Source: Loktanella sp. M215
Lineage (GTDB): Bacteria > Pseudomonadota > Alphaproteobacteria > Rhodobacterales > Rhodobacteraceae
Length of the DNA stretch: 64,000 nucleotides
Reading direction: 5' to 3'
Assembly (NCBI RefSeq): GCF_021735925.1
Contig: NZ_WMEA01000001.1
Location: 2,510,001-2,574,000 of the forward strand
The notes below the pieces were generated by a model, which was given only the letters and a program-made list of their open reading frames with translations, had not been told where the DNA came from and searched no databases. Of this stretch, positions 27,059 through 37,552 are shown piece after piece; the stretch's first letter is position 1; the number at the start of each line of letters is the position of its first letter. The translations under genes and the position numbers were made by a program.

Positions 27059-27736
27059 TCAGACCATCACGCCCGGTGTCCAGCCCTTGGGGTTACGCAG
27101 GTAGGCTTCGACCGCATCCAGCGTGGCGCTGTCAAAGGACTGACGCGACCGGGCCACCTCCAGCACATCCCACCAGGTGCACAGGTGCAGCAGCTGCACG
27201 CCGTGGTCCGACAGCCGTTCTTCCACACCCTCGAAGATGCCGTAGAAGAAGATCACGGCCGTGGCGGCGCAACTGGCCCCCGTATCGCGAATCGCATCGA
27301 CGAAGGACAGCTTGGACCCGCCGTCGGTCGTCAGATCCTCGACCAGCAACACGCGCTGGCCTTCGGTCATGACACCCTCGATGCGGGCGTTGCGACCGTA
27401 GCCCTTGGGCTTCTTGCGCACGTAGGTCATCGGCAGCGCCATGCGCTCGGCCACGAGGGCGGCAAAGGGGATGCCGGCCGTCTCGCCACCGGCGACGTTG
27501 TCAAAGGCTTCGAAGCCAACTTCGCGCATGATCGTCACGGTCAGAAAATCCATCAGGGTGGCCCGGATGCGCGGGTAGGAGATCAGCTTGCGGCAGTCCA
27601 CATAGGTCGGCGCCTGCTTGCCCGAGGCATGGGTGAAGGGCGTCGTGGTGTTGAAATCGACGGCCCCGATTTCCAGCAGCATCCCGGCGGTCAGGCGGGC
27701 GATTTCATCCTTGGCGGGAAAGCCGGTGGGGATCAT
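27059..27736 (-). CDS. pyrE: orotate phosphoribosyltransferase
   Basis: Start at the ATG of [11 protein letters not shown] (27736). The 225-residue enzyme joins orotate to PRPP, making OMP in pyrimidine synthesis. The PRPP-binding loop [13 protein letters not shown] and the flexible active-site loop [17 protein letters not shown] are both present. It belongs to the longer PyrE subgroup. It is 49 bp after pyrC on the same strand. Confidence 0.96.
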   Translation of the reverse strand: MIPTGFPAKDEIARLTAGMLLEIGAVDFNTTTPFTHASGKQAPTYVDCRKLISYPRIRATLMDFLTVTIMREVGFEAFDNVAGGETAGIPFAALVAERMALPMTYVRKKPKGYGRNARIEGVMTEGQRVLLVEDLTTDGGSKLSFVDAIRDTGASCAATAVIFFYGIFEGVEERLSDHGVQLLHLCTWWDVLEVARSRQSFDSATLDAVEAYLRNPKGWTPGVMV

Positions 27737-27785
27737 CTGGAAAACCTTTCGTGCGGGAGGGCAGGGATGTTTCGTGGAAAAAGCG

Positions 27786-28835
27786 TCAGGACACGCGCCA
27801 GTGCAGCGGGAACCCGGGGTCAAAAACCGTCACCGGACCGTCGCCCGTGTCGATCTGCGCCGGATAGGTGACGGGATCGCCCTTTGTCAGGGTGATCGTG
27901 CCTTCGTTCGGCTTCATCCGGTAGAAGGCAGGGCCGTTCAGCGATGTGAAGGCTTCCAGCTGACGCAGGCTGCCCGCAGCCTCGAAGACCTCTGCCAGAC
28001 AGGACATCGTGTTGGTCGCGGTAAAGATGCCGGCGCAGCCGCAGGCCTGCAATTTGCCCGCATCCGTATGGGGCGCCGAATCGGTGCCGAGAAAGAAGCG
28101 CTTGTCGCCGGACACGGCCGCCTGCACAAGGGCGATGCGGTGCGCCTCGCGCTTGGCGACGGGCAGGCAATAGAAATGCGGTTTGATGCCGCCAGCCAGA
28201 ATGTGGTTGCGGTTGATGATCAGGTGATGCGTGGTGATGGTCGCGGCCAGATTTTTGGCCGTGTCACGCACGTAGTCGACAGCATCCTGCGTGGTCACAT
28301 GCTCCATCACGATACGCAGATCGGGGTTCTTCTTGCGCATCGGTTTGAGCATCTTGTCGATGAACACCGCCTCGCGGTCGAAGATATCGACGCTGCCGTC
28401 CGTCACTTCGCCGTGCACGCAGAGCGGCAGGCCGATTTCGGCCATGCGGTCCAGCACCGGGCGCACGCGGTCAAAATCGCGCACGCCGCTGGCGGAATTA
28501 GTCGTGGCCCCTGCGGGATAAAGCTTGACCGCCGTGATGAGGCCCGCCGCGTGTGCCGCGGCGACATCGTCAGGATCGGTGTCCTCGGTCAGATAAAGCG
28601 TCATCAGCGGCGTGAAATCCGCCCCCGCGGGCAGGGCCGCCATGATGCGCGCACGGTAGGCCTCGGCCTGCGCGCCGGTCACGACGGGCGGCACGAGGTT
28701 GGGCATCACAATGGCGCGCGCGAAATGGCGGGCGGTTTCCGGCAACACGGCCTGCAACATCGCGCCATCGCGCAGATGCAGGTGCCAGTCGTCGGGGCGG
28801 CGCAGGGTCAGTTCTGTGATCTTTTGGTCAGTCAT
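27786..28835 (-). CDS. pyrC: dihydroorotase
   Basis: The 349-residue zinc amidohydrolase closes carbamoyl-aspartate to dihydroorotate. Metal-binding DWHLHLRDG (HxH), the Lys in [13 protein letters not shown] that is carbamylated, MEHVTTQD, and the late metal-binding FLGTDSAPH are all in place. This is the class II (E. coli-type) PyrC. With pyrE it forms a two-gene pyrimidine unit. Confidence 0.97.
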   Translation of the reverse strand: MTDQKITELTLRRPDDWHLHLRDGAMLQAVLPETARHFARAIVMPNLVPPVVTGAQAEAYRARIMAALPAGADFTPLMTLYLTEDTDPDDVAAAHAAGLITAVKLYPAGATTNSASGVRDFDRVRPVLDRMAEIGLPLCVHGEVTDGSVDIFDREAVFIDKMLKPMRKKNPDLRIVMEHVTTQDAVDYVRDTAKNLAATITTHHLIINRNHILAGGIKPHFYCLPVAKREAHRIALVQAAVSGDKRFFLGTDSAPHTDAGKLQACGCAGIFTATNTMSCLAEVFEAAGSLRQLEAFTSLNGPAFYRMKPNEGTITLTKGDPVTYPAQIDTGDGPVTVFDPGFPLHWRVS

Positions 28836-28881
28836 GCAGATCCATTACACGCGATCCGGCGCGCTGACCAGTGACACCGCC

Positions 28882-29850
28882 TCAGGCGCGGGCGGCATCC
28901 TGCATGTCGTCGTCCGGGGCGTCAGACTGCGGCACGGCGTATCCCAATTCCCGCAGCTGTGTCTCGAAATAGGTGTCACGACCGCGCTTCAGCACCGCAC
29001 GGCAGGCCAGTGCGGCCAGTGCGTCATGGCCGCGGTCGCGGGCGCGCCGCACCAGACCCTTGAGATAGGCGCCGAAGGTCTTGCGGGCTGACAGGGCGTT
29101 GATGAACCGTTGGGGTGTCAGATCGCCCGCCATGGCGTGACGCAGCAGCGGGTCGAGCGCGCCGAGGCTGTCGAACGTGATGTTCAGCCGCCCGCCGATC
29201 CCGCTGATTCGCAGCATCTGGACATTGGACCGGGTGAAGAGGCTGGCGTGCATCGCATCCAGCCGCTGCTGCGGCGAATAGACGATCCAGACCTGACTTG
29301 CCGCATCGATCATGTCCGGCGCATAGGCATAGCGGTTGGTGAAGTTCAGCCGCCGCTGGCTCATGTAGCGGGTGTCCCAGCCGGTGACGGAGGGGTCCAG
29401 CGTCGCCTGCGGCCGCAGGGCCAGCACCCGCGCGCCGGGGGCCGCGACGCTATAGGCCGCAGCGGCGTATCCGCCGGCCCCGGTGCCATAGAACAGCACG
29501 CTCTCGAAATCCTCGAAAAAGCCGTCGTCGATCAGCCGGTCGAAATGGCGATAGATCGCGGGATCGCGGAACCAGCTTTCGGCCTTGCCGATGATGGCCA
29601 GATGCGACCACCCCTCGCGCCGGGCAAAGGCAAAGCCGCGGGGGGCGGCGTCCGGCAGGCCCCGGACCTCGACCGCGTTCTCGAAGGTGACCAGCAGCTT
29701 GGGTCCCGCATCTAGAAACGTCGCCATGTGATCGCGGCCCAGCGGCGTGAATGATCCGTGCTCCTCGACCAGCACTTCCAGGGCCGCCAGCCACTCATCG
29801 GGTTCCAGCCCTTTCAGCTCGGTCGTGAAGTGCAACGCATGGTCCGTCAT
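28882..29850 (-). CDS. alpha/beta-hydrolase-like protein lacking the catalytic Ser, unknown role
   Basis: A 322-residue protein, 46 bp upstream of pyrC. The middle shows an alpha/beta-hydrolase nucleophile elbow, VLFYGTGAGGYAAAAYS, but the nucleophile position (G-x-S-x-G-G) is Gly, so classical hydrolase chemistry looks lost. Before it, AIIGKAESWFRDPAIYRHFDRLIDDGF is a recognisable block seen in roseobacter proteins. Relatives are sometimes labelled PAPS reductases in databases; I see no PAPS-reductase motif (no SGGKDS-like P-loop or ECGLH), so I do not use that name. Confidence 0.7.
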   Translation of the reverse strand: MTDHALHFTTELKGLEPDEWLAALEVLVEEHGSFTPLGRDHMATFLDAGPKLLVTFENAVEVRGLPDAAPRGFAFARREGWSHLAIIGKAESWFRDPAIYRHFDRLIDDGFFEDFESVLFYGTGAGGYAAAAYSVAAPGARVLALRPQATLDPSVTGWDTRYMSQRRLNFTNRYAYAPDMIDAASQVWIVYSPQQRLDAMHASLFTRSNVQMLRISGIGGRLNITFDSLGALDPLLRHAMAGDLTPQRFINALSARKTFGAYLKGLVRRARDRGHDALAALACRAVLKRGRDTYFETQLRELGYAVPQSDAPDDDMQDAARA

Positions 29851-30069
29851 TTCGGCTCTCCTGTCGTGGCGCGGCCTGACCCACGTCTGGCCTCAAAGGT
29901 GCGGGACCAATGCGGCAGAATTGGGCAGGGGGCGGGTTTCTTTTGCGGCCCCACCCCCGGGCCGGTCCTGCGCAAGGCTATGACCTTCGGGCCGGACAGA
30001 CAACGTCCGCCTTGACGCCGCGGCTGGGCAGTGCAGGTTGAACGCCAGTGCGACCGGGGGGACAAAGCC

Positions 30070-30972
30070 ATGACATTCGACAGCATCGACGCCGTGCAGA
30101 CGGCACTGGCGGCGGAAAACTACATTTGCCCGCGCCCGTTGGCCACGGTGGTCTTTCTGGCGCTCAAGCTCGGTCGCCCCCTGTTCCTCGAAGGCGAAGC
30201 GGGCACCGGCAAGACCGAAATCGCCAAGGCGCTGTCGGCAGCACTCGGTCGCCGCCTCATTCGCCTGCAGTGCTACGAAGGGCTCGACAGCGCCTCTGCC
30301 GTCTACGAATGGAACTTCGCCGAACAGATGATCGCGATCCGCACGGCAGAGGCCACGGGCGGCACCGACCGCAAGGCGCTGAAATCCGAACTCTTCACCG
30401 AAGAATATCTGATCGAACGCCCGCTGCTGCAGGCCATGCGCCCGCAACCCGGCGGCGCGCCGGTCCTGCTGATCGACGAACTTGACCGCACCGACGCCCC
30501 GTTCGAGGCTTTCCTGCTCGAAGCGCTGTCGGACTTTCAGGTGACCATCCCCGAACTTGGCACGATCAAGGCGCCTACGCCGCCCATCGTGATCCTGACC
30601 TCGAACCGCACCCGCGAAGTCCACGACGCCCTCAAACGCCGCTGCCTCTACCACTGGGTCGACTATCCCGACTTCGACCGCGAACTCGACATCCTGCACG
30701 CCCGCGCGCCGGAAGCGGCCGAGACCCTCAGCCGCGAGGTCGTCGCTTTCGTCCAGCGCCTGCGCACCGAGGATCTGTTCAAGAAGCCGGGTGTTGCCGA
30801 AACCATTGACTGGGCGAAATGCCTGCTCGCCCTCGACGTCATCGACCTGTCGCCCGCCGTCATCGCCGATACGCTGGGCGCAATCCTGAAATACCAGGAC
30901 GATATTCAAAAGATCGAAGGCTCCAAGGCCAAGCAGATCCTCGAAGACGCCCGCGCCGCGATCCCCGCATGA
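30070..30972 (+). CDS. MoxR-family AAA+ ATPase, CoxD-like
   Basis: Start at ATG 30070; the frame is open from 30031. The 300-residue chaperone-type ATPase has Walker A PLFLEGEAGTGKTEIAKAL, Walker B APVLLIDELDRTD, and sensor 1 IVILTSNRTREVHDALKRRC. CoxD of carbon monoxide dehydrogenase systems is this kind of MoxR ATPase; with CoxE it helps mature the Cu/Mo or Mo centre. The gene order CoxD-CoxE-XdhC-MoCF-coxSLM supports that role. It is separated from coxE by a dispersed repeat. Confidence 0.9.
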   Translation: MTFDSIDAVQTALAAENYICPRPLATVVFLALKLGRPLFLEGEAGTGKTEIAKALSAALGRRLIRLQCYEGLDSASAVYEWNFAEQMIAIRTAEATGGTDRKALKSELFTEEYLIERPLLQAMRPQPGGAPVLLIDELDRTDAPFEAFLLEALSDFQVTIPELGTIKAPTPPIVILTSNRTREVHDALKRRCLYHWVDYPDFDRELDILHARAPEAAETLSREVVAFVQRLRTEDLFKKPGVAETIDWAKCLLALDVIDLSPAVIADTLGAILKYQDDIQKIEGSKAKQILEDARAAIPA

Positions 30973-30981
30973 CGCGCACCC

Positions 30982-31044
30982 GTCCTCTCTGTTTTCCAAA
31001 TATCCTCGGGGGGAGGGCGCAGCCCGGGGGGCAGACAGCCCCCC
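30982..31044 (-). repeat. dispersed intergenic element, copy C (GATATTT variant) with G/C hairpin
   Basis: On the minus strand: GGGGGGC-TGTCT-GCCCCCC hairpin, a spacer, CCCCCCGAGGATATTTGG, then AAAACAGAGAGGA. It runs opposite to the flanking cox genes and ends 14 bp before the coxE start, so coxE lacks an evident ribosome site. Confidence 0.65.
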
Positions 31045-31057
31045 TGCGACGCGCGTC

Positions 31058-32374
31058 ATGGTAGAGCTCGCTGACCTCGCGCTTCCTGACAATCCCAAGC
31101 TCGCCAACAATATCGCGCACTTCGCGCGTGCCTTGCGCCGTGCGGGCCTGCCGATCGGACCGGGCCGCGTGGTCGACGCGATCCGCGCGGTCGAGGCCGC
31201 AGGCTTTACCGAACGCCGCGACTTCTACTGGACCCTGCACGCCTGCTTCGTGTCCAAGCGCGAGGAATCAACCGTCTTCGCGCAGCTCTTCCGCCTCTAC
31301 TGGCGCGATCCGCGCTACCTCGAACAGATGATGTCCTTCATGTCCCCGATGGTGCGCGGCGTGGCCGAAGAACGCACCGCTCAGGCCGCCGAAAAACGCG
31401 CGGCAGAGGCGCTGCTGGACGGGCAGGAGCGGGACACGCCGGAACAGGAGGAGCCAAAAGAGGACGAAATGCTCCTCGATATCGACGCAAGCCAGACGAT
31501 CAGCGCGCAGGAACGCCTGCGCACTTTGGATTTCGAACAGATGAGCCTGTCGGAGATGCACGCCGCCCGCCGCATCCTCGCGCAGATGTCGCTGCCGGTG
31601 AAGCCCTTGCGGTCGCGCCGCACGCAAGCCTTGCCGGGCCGCATGCCCGACTGGCGCGGCACGCAGGCCGCCGCGATGCGCCGGGGCGGCGAGATCATCG
31701 ACTTCGCCACCAAGCGTCGCCGCATCCGCTATCCGAACCTTGTGGTGCTCTGCGACATCTCGGGCAGCATGTCGCAATACTCCCGCGCCGTGCTTCATTT
31801 CGTCCACGGTGTCGCCAATGCGCAAGGACAGGACTGGGCGCAGGTCCACGCCTTCACCTTCGGCACGCGGCTGACGAACATCACGCGCCATCTGCGCACC
31901 CGCGACGTCGACGCGGCGCTGAAGGCGGCAGGGGCCGAGGCCCAGGACTGGGAAGGCGGCACCCGCATCGCCGCCTGCCTGCACGATTTCAACCGCGACT
32001 GGTCGCGCCGGGTCATGGGGCAGGGGGCGGTGGTGCTGCTCATCACCGACGGCCTCGACCGCGATCCCGCCGCGGATCTGGGGCGCGAAATGCAGCGCCT
32101 CGCGCTGTCCGCGCGCCAGTTGATCTGGCTCAATCCCCTGCTGCGCTGGGATGGCTTCGCCCCCAAGGCGCGCGGCATCGCCGCCATGCTGCCCCATGTC
32201 ACCAGCTTTCGCGCCGGGCACAACATCGCGTCCCTCGCCGGGCTGGCAGAGGCCCTGTCCCGGCCTCAGGACGGCGGCGAGAAATCGCGCCTGATGGCCG
32301 CGCTGCGCGACGCGACACAGGAACCCGACCCCAGCCCCTTTGCGTTCACCCGCGCCACCAACACCCAGACCTGA
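31058..32374 (+). CDS. VWA-domain protein, CoxE-like
   Basis: A 438-residue protein of the CoxE/YeaN-type VWA family. The N-terminal helical half includes FARALRRAGLPIGPGRVVDA, a family signature. The von Willebrand A domain has the metal-binding MIDAS DISGSMS at residues 233-239 and the later T/D positions in FGTRLTNITR and LLITDGLDRD. CoxE proteins pair with the MoxR ATPase CoxD to load the metal centre of CO dehydrogenase-type enzymes. No good Shine-Dalgarno precedes the ATG because a repeat element sits there. Confidence 0.9.
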   Translation: MVELADLALPDNPKLANNIAHFARALRRAGLPIGPGRVVDAIRAVEAAGFTERRDFYWTLHACFVSKREESTVFAQLFRLYWRDPRYLEQMMSFMSPMVRGVAEERTAQAAEKRAAEALLDGQERDTPEQEEPKEDEMLLDIDASQTISAQERLRTLDFEQMSLSEMHAARRILAQMSLPVKPLRSRRTQALPGRMPDWRGTQAAAMRRGGEIIDFATKRRRIRYPNLVVLCDISGSMSQYSRAVLHFVHGVANAQGQDWAQVHAFTFGTRLTNITRHLRTRDVDAALKAAGAEAQDWEGGTRIAACLHDFNRDWSRRVMGQGAVVLLITDGLDRDPAADLGREMQRLALSARQLIWLNPLLRWDGFAPKARGIAAMLPHVTSFRAGHNIASLAGLAEALSRPQDGGEKSRLMAALRDATQEPDPSPFAFTRATNTQT

Positions 32375-32384
32375 AGGCCACCCC

Positions 32385-33346
32385 ATGACCGATCATCTTT
32401 TGCAAACTGCCCTTGACTGGCACCGCGCGGGCCGCCGCGTGGCCGTCGCTACGGTAATCGAAACCTGGGGATCCGCCCCGCGCGGGACCGGATCGCTGCT
32501 GGTCATCGACGATGAGGGCCGGATGGAAGGCTCCGTCTCGGGCGGCTGCGTCGAAGGTGCCGTCATCATGGAAGCGCTGGACGCCATCCCGACGGGTGCT
32601 GTCCGCCTGCTGGACTACGGCGTCAGCGACGACGAGGCCTTTGCCGTGGGCCTGGCCTGCGGCGGGCGTATCCGGGTGCTGGTCGAACCGGTGGGCGGGG
32701 CCATGCCGCTACACCTGCTGGAACAGCTTGTCGCCGCGATTACTGCGCGCGATCCGGTCGCCTATGTGATCGATCTGGACGCGCAGGCCCGCAAGCTGGC
32801 GAATCCCGCCGATTATCCCGACCGGTTCCGGCTGGACCGGTCGGGGGTCGAGGCGGACGGCCATACCTTCGTCGCGATCCACAACCCGCCGCTGCGGATG
32901 ATCGTCGTCGGCGCGGTGCATATCGCGCAGGCGCTGCTGCCGATGGCCCGCGCCTGCGGTTTCGATCCCGTGCTGATCGACCCGCGCGGCGCCTTCGGCT
33001 CTGCCGAACGCTTTCCGGGCGAGACGATTCTGGAAGACTGGCCGGATGAGGCGATGGCGCAGCTAGCCCCCGACACCCGCACCGCTGTCGTGACCCTGAC
33101 CCATGACCCCAAGCTTGACGATCCGGCGATTCAGCAGACGCTGCGGTCAAAGGCCTTCTACCTTGGCTGCCTGGGGTCCACCCGCACCCATGCCAAGCGT
33201 GTGTCGCGCCTGACCGAAGCCGGCTTCACCGACGCCGATATCGCCCGCATCCACGCGCCTGTCGGCCTCGATGTCGGCGGACGCGCACCGGCCGAGATCG
33301 CGGTCAGCATCATGGCCCAGATCATCGCCACCTTGCGAAAATCCGC

Positions 33347-33350
<4 letters not shown>
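32385..33350 (+). CDS. XdhC/CoxI-family molybdenum cofactor insertion protein
   Basis: Start at ATG 32385, 10 bp after coxE; an upstream frame from 32340 lies inside coxE. The 321-residue protein has the XdhC/CoxI N-terminal domain (VIETWGSAPRGTGSLLVID, SVSGGCVEGAVI) and a C-terminal Rossmann domain (MIVVGAVHIAQALLPMA, CLGSTRTHAKR). XdhC proteins bind molybdopterin cofactor and help insert its sulfurated form into xanthine-oxidase family enzymes, here the downstream CoxL. The stop overlaps the next start (ATGA). Confidence 0.92.
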
Positions 33351-34336
<986 letters not shown>

Positions 34337-34444
34337 CGCACTGCGGCGTGGCGATCCGTGCAGGTGCAGCACGATTCTTGTCTTCCCAGGCCCAGAGCCG
34401 CGTGTTTAACATCGCACCAACGCGGGTCGAGCAGGAGGACGACG

Positions 34445-34927
34445 ATGAAAGTTTCGATGAGAGTGAACGGGCGTGCGGTGTCTGGCGATGTTGAGGGCCG
34501 GACGTTGCTGGTGGATTTCCTGCGTCAGGATCTGCATCTGACGGGGACGCATGTGGGGTGCGACACGTCGCAGTGCGGGGCGTGCACGGTGCATGTGGAC
34601 GGGTTGCAGGTGAAGGCCTGCAGCATGTTCGCGGTGGAGGCGGACGGGGCGGAGGTGGCCACGATCGAGGGGGTGGCTGCGGCTGACGGGACGCTGTCTG
34701 CGATCCAGCAGGCGTTCCAGGATCACCACGGGTTGCAGTGCGGGTTCTGCACGCCGGGGATGGTGATGGCGGCGGCAAGCCTGCTGAAGGAGAACCCCAG
34801 GCCCAGCGAGGCGGAGGTGCGGCACCACCTGGAGGGCAACATCTGCCGCTGCACGGGCTACCATAACATCGTGAAGGCGATCATGGCGGCGTCGGGGCAG
34901 GAGATGCCGGCGCTGGCGGCGGAGTGA
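34445..34927 (+). CDS. coxS: CoxS-like [2Fe-2S] subunit of a molybdenum hydroxylase
   Basis: Start at ATG 34445 (GGAGGAC site); an upstream frame from 34358 is not used. The 160-residue iron-sulfur protein has two clusters: plant-ferredoxin type [16 protein letters not shown] with the fourth Cys in KACSMFA, and the all-alpha domain [12 protein letters not shown] with CRCTGYHNI. It passes electrons from the Mo centre (CoxL) to FAD (CoxM). It is the first gene of a coxS-coxL-coxM set, the order typical of form II enzymes. Confidence 0.95.
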   Translation: MKVSMRVNGRAVSGDVEGRTLLVDFLRQDLHLTGTHVGCDTSQCGACTVHVDGLQVKACSMFAVEADGAEVATIEGVAAADGTLSAIQQAFQDHHGLQCGFCTPGMVMAAASLLKENPRPSEAEVRHHLEGNICRCTGYHNIVKAIMAASGQEMPALAAE

Positions 34928-34950
34928 GTTTGCGGGGGTGAGGGTGGCCG

Positions 34951-35000
34951 GGGGGCATCGTCCATTGTTCTTGAACCAATGGCGAACAATGACGATCCCC
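34951..35000. other. long imperfect inverted repeat between coxS and coxL
   Basis: ATCGTCCATTGTTC at 34957-34970 pairs with GAACAATGACGAT at 34984-34996, with one bulged base. Flanking G and C runs (34951-34955 and 34997-35000) extend the stem. The loop is ~13 nt. It lies 24 bp after the coxS stop. It could protect the coxS 3' end or reduce read-through into coxL. Confidence 0.5.
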
Positions 35001-35010
35001 GGCGTCGCCT

Positions 35011-35046
35011 CCCCCCGAAGTATTTCAAACCAGAAGAAGCAGGGGG
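35011..35046 (+). repeat. dispersed intergenic element, copy E (ACCAGAAGAAG subtype)
   Basis: CCCCCCGAAGTATTTCAA followed by ACCAGAAGAAG and a G-run, between coxS and coxL. The inverted repeat just upstream (34951-35000) takes the place of the GC hairpin seen in the other copies. Confidence 0.7.
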
Positions 35047-35086
35047 AGGGGCGCATGCGTCCGACCTGCAGGGAGAGGACCAGATC

Positions 35087-37450
35087 ATGCCCAAGGACAG
35101 CGGAATCGGTGCCAGCAGCAAGCGGCGCGAGGATGTGCGGTTCCTGACCGGAACCGGCAATTATACGGACGACATCAACATCTATGGCCAGCTGCACGTG
35201 CATTTCCTGCGCGCGGATGTGGCGCATGCCAAGCTGAACGGTGTGGACACGGCTGCGGCCGCGGCGATGCCGGGGGTGCACCGGATCTTTACGGGTGCCG
35301 ACTTCGAGGCGGTGGGCGGTCTGCCGTGCGGCTGGCTGATCACCGACCGGCATGGTGCGCCGATGCAGGAGCCGCGGCACCCGGTGCTGGCGCAGGGCAA
35401 GATCCGGCACGTGGGCGAGCCCATCTGTGCGGTGGTGGCCGACACGCTGGCCCAGGCGCGCGACGCGGCGGAGGCGATCGTGCTGGACTACGACACGCTG
35501 CCGGCGGTCATCGACATGAAGGAGGCGGTGAAGGCGGATGCGCCGAAGGTGCACGACGATCTGACCGGCAACCTGTGCTATGACTGGGGCTTCGTGGAAG
35601 ACAACCGGCAGGCCGTCGACGACGCGATCAAGGGCGCTGCGCATGTCACCACGCTGGAGCTGGTGAACAACCGCCTCGTCGCCAACCCGATGGAGCCGCG
35701 GGTCGCCGTGGGCGAGTACAACCGCGCCGACGACATGCACACGCTGCACACCACGAGCCAGAACCCGCATGTGATCCGGCTCTTGATGGGGGCCTTCGTG
35801 CTGGGCATTCCGGAACACAAGCTGCGGGTCGTGGCCCCCGACGTGGGCGGCGGGTTTGGGACCAAGATCTTTCACTACGCGGAGGAAGCCTTCTGCACCT
35901 TTGCGGCCAAGGCGCTGAACCGGCCGGTCAAGTGGACCAGCACGCGGTCCGAGGCCTTCATGTCCGACGCGCACGGGCGCGACCATGTGACCAAGATCGA
36001 GCTGGCGCTGGACAAGGACAACAACTTTGTCGCGGTCCGGACCGAGACCTATGCCAACATGGGGGCGTATCTGTCGACCTTCGCGTCCTGCACGCCGACC
36101 TGGCTGCACGGCACGCTGATGGCGGGCAACTACAAGACGCCGCATATCTACGTGAACGTGAAGGCGGTGTTCACCAATACCGTGCCCGTCGATGCCTATC
36201 GCGGTGCCGGCCGCCCGGAAGCCACGTTCCAGCTGGAGCGGGTGATCGACATGGCGGCGCGCGAGCTGGGCGTCGATCCGATCGCGCTGCGACGTCAGAA
36301 CTTCATCACCCAGTTCCCCTATGCGACGCCCGTGGCGGTGGAATACGACACCGGCGACTACCATGCGACGATGGACAAGCTGATCGACATCGCGGACTTT
36401 GCGGGGTTCGACGCGCGGCGCAAGGCGAGCGAGGCGAAGGGCAAGCTGCGCGGTCTGGGCGTGAACTGCTACATCGAGGCCTGCGGCATCGCCCCCAGCA
36501 ACCTGGTGGGACAGCTTGGCGCGCGGGCGGGTCTTTATGACGCGGCCACGGTGCGGGTGAACGCGACGGGGAGCATCAGCGTCATGGTCGGCGCGCACAG
36601 CCACGGGCAGGGGCACGAGACGTCCTTCCCGCAGGTGATCTCGGAGATGATCGGCATCCCCGAGGACCAGATCGACATCGTGCACGGCGATACCTCCAAG
36701 ATCCCCTTCGGGATGGGCACCTACGGGTCGCGGTCGCTGGCCGTCTGCGGGTCCGCGATGGTGCGGGCCGCCGAGAAGGTGATCAACAAGGCCAAGAAGA
36801 TCGCGGCCCACCTGATGGAAGCCTCTGAGGGCGACATCGAGCTGAAGGACGGGCGGTTCAGCGTGGCGGGCACGGACAAGTCCGTGGCCTGGGGCGACGT
36901 GACGCTGGCGGCCTATGTGCCGCACAACTATCCGCTGACGGATATCGAGCCGGGGCTGGAGGAGACGGCGTTCTACGACCCGGCCAACTTCACCTATCCC
37001 TCTGGCGCCTATGCCTGCGAGGTGGAGCTGGATCCGGAGACGGGGCATGTGAAGATCGAGCGCTTCTCGGCGGCGGATGACTTCGGCAACATCATCAACC
37101 CGATGATCGTGTCGGGGCAGGTGCACGGCGGGATCGCACAAGGCATCGGTCAGGCGATGCTGGAAGGCTGTGTCTATGACAGCGACGGGCAGCTCTTGAG
37201 CGCGTCCTACATGGACTACGCGATGCCGCGGGCGGAGGATGTGCCGTTCTACACGGTGGACCATTCCTGCCAGACGCCCTGCACCCACAACCCGCTGGGC
37301 GTGAAGGGCTGCGGCGAGGCGGGGGCGATCGGATCGCCGCCGAGCCTGGTCAATGCGGTGCTGGATGCGATCAACTCGGGGGGCGGCAAAACCGTGGCGC
37401 ATATCAACATGCCGCTGACGCCGAGCCGCGTCTGGGCGGCGATGCAATAG
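35087..37450 (+). CDS. coxL: CoxL-like molybdopterin subunit, form II carbon monoxide dehydrogenase type
   Basis: Start at ATG 35087 (MPKDSGIGASS). The frame is open back to 34979, but that would translate the repeat element. The 787-residue large subunit of the xanthine-oxidase family has the active-site loop AYRGAGR at residues 370-376, the form II signature; true form I CO dehydrogenases have AYxCSFR. The catalytic Glu is E744 in GCGEAGAIG. Other blocks are GGGFGTKIF and VGAHSHGQGHETSFPQV. Form II enzymes oxidise CO poorly or act on other substrates, so the physiological substrate is open. The G-ending codon style matches coxS and coxM. Confidence 0.93.
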   Translation: MPKDSGIGASSKRREDVRFLTGTGNYTDDINIYGQLHVHFLRADVAHAKLNGVDTAAAAAMPGVHRIFTGADFEAVGGLPCGWLITDRHGAPMQEPRHPVLAQGKIRHVGEPICAVVADTLAQARDAAEAIVLDYDTLPAVIDMKEAVKADAPKVHDDLTGNLCYDWGFVEDNRQAVDDAIKGAAHVTTLELVNNRLVANPMEPRVAVGEYNRADDMHTLHTTSQNPHVIRLLMGAFVLGIPEHKLRVVAPDVGGGFGTKIFHYAEEAFCTFAAKALNRPVKWTSTRSEAFMSDAHGRDHVTKIELALDKDNNFVAVRTETYANMGAYLSTFASCTPTWLHGTLMAGNYKTPHIYVNVKAVFTNTVPVDAYRGAGRPEATFQLERVIDMAARELGVDPIALRRQNFITQFPYATPVAVEYDTGDYHATMDKLIDIADFAGFDARRKASEAKGKLRGLGVNCYIEACGIAPSNLVGQLGARAGLYDAATVRVNATGSISVMVGAHSHGQGHETSFPQVISEMIGIPEDQIDIVHGDTSKIPFGMGTYGSRSLAVCGSAMVRAAEKVINKAKKIAAHLMEASEGDIELKDGRFSVAGTDKSVAWGDVTLAAYVPHNYPLTDIEPGLEETAFYDPANFTYPSGAYACEVELDPETGHVKIERFSAADDFGNIINPMIVSGQVHGGIAQGIGQAMLEGCVYDSDGQLLSASYMDYAMPRAEDVPFYTVDHSCQTPCTHNPLGVKGCGEAGAIGSPPSLVNAVLDAINSGGGKTVAHINMPLTPSRVWAAMQ

Positions 37451-37463
37451 GGTGAGGGGGTGT

Positions 37464-37515
37464 TCCGGGGCGCTGCCCCGGACCCCAAAGTATTTCTGAC
37501 CAGAAGAAGGGGGGA
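37464..37515 (+). repeat. dispersed intergenic element, copy F (ACCAGAAGAAG subtype) with hairpin
   Basis: Perfect hairpin TCCGGGGC-GCT-GCCCCGGA (37464-37482), then CCCCAAAGTATTTCTG and ACCAGAAGAAGGGGGGA. It fills the gap between coxL and coxM. Confidence 0.7.
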
Positions 37516-37552
37516 CCCTGCGCGTCTGGTCACAGGACAAGGATAAAACATC

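Noticed and set aside
28882-29850. PAPS reductase label
   Set aside because: No PP-loop SGGKDS-type motif or ECGLH Cys motif is present; the visible features are hydrolase-like.
29893-31110. 405-codon open frame on the minus strand
   Set aside because: Antisense to the MoxR ATPase gene; low-complexity composition typical of shadow frames.
35087-37450. Form I (true CO-oxidising) CoxL
   Set aside because: The active-site loop is AYRGAGR rather than AYxCSFR, and gene order is SLM rather than MSL.
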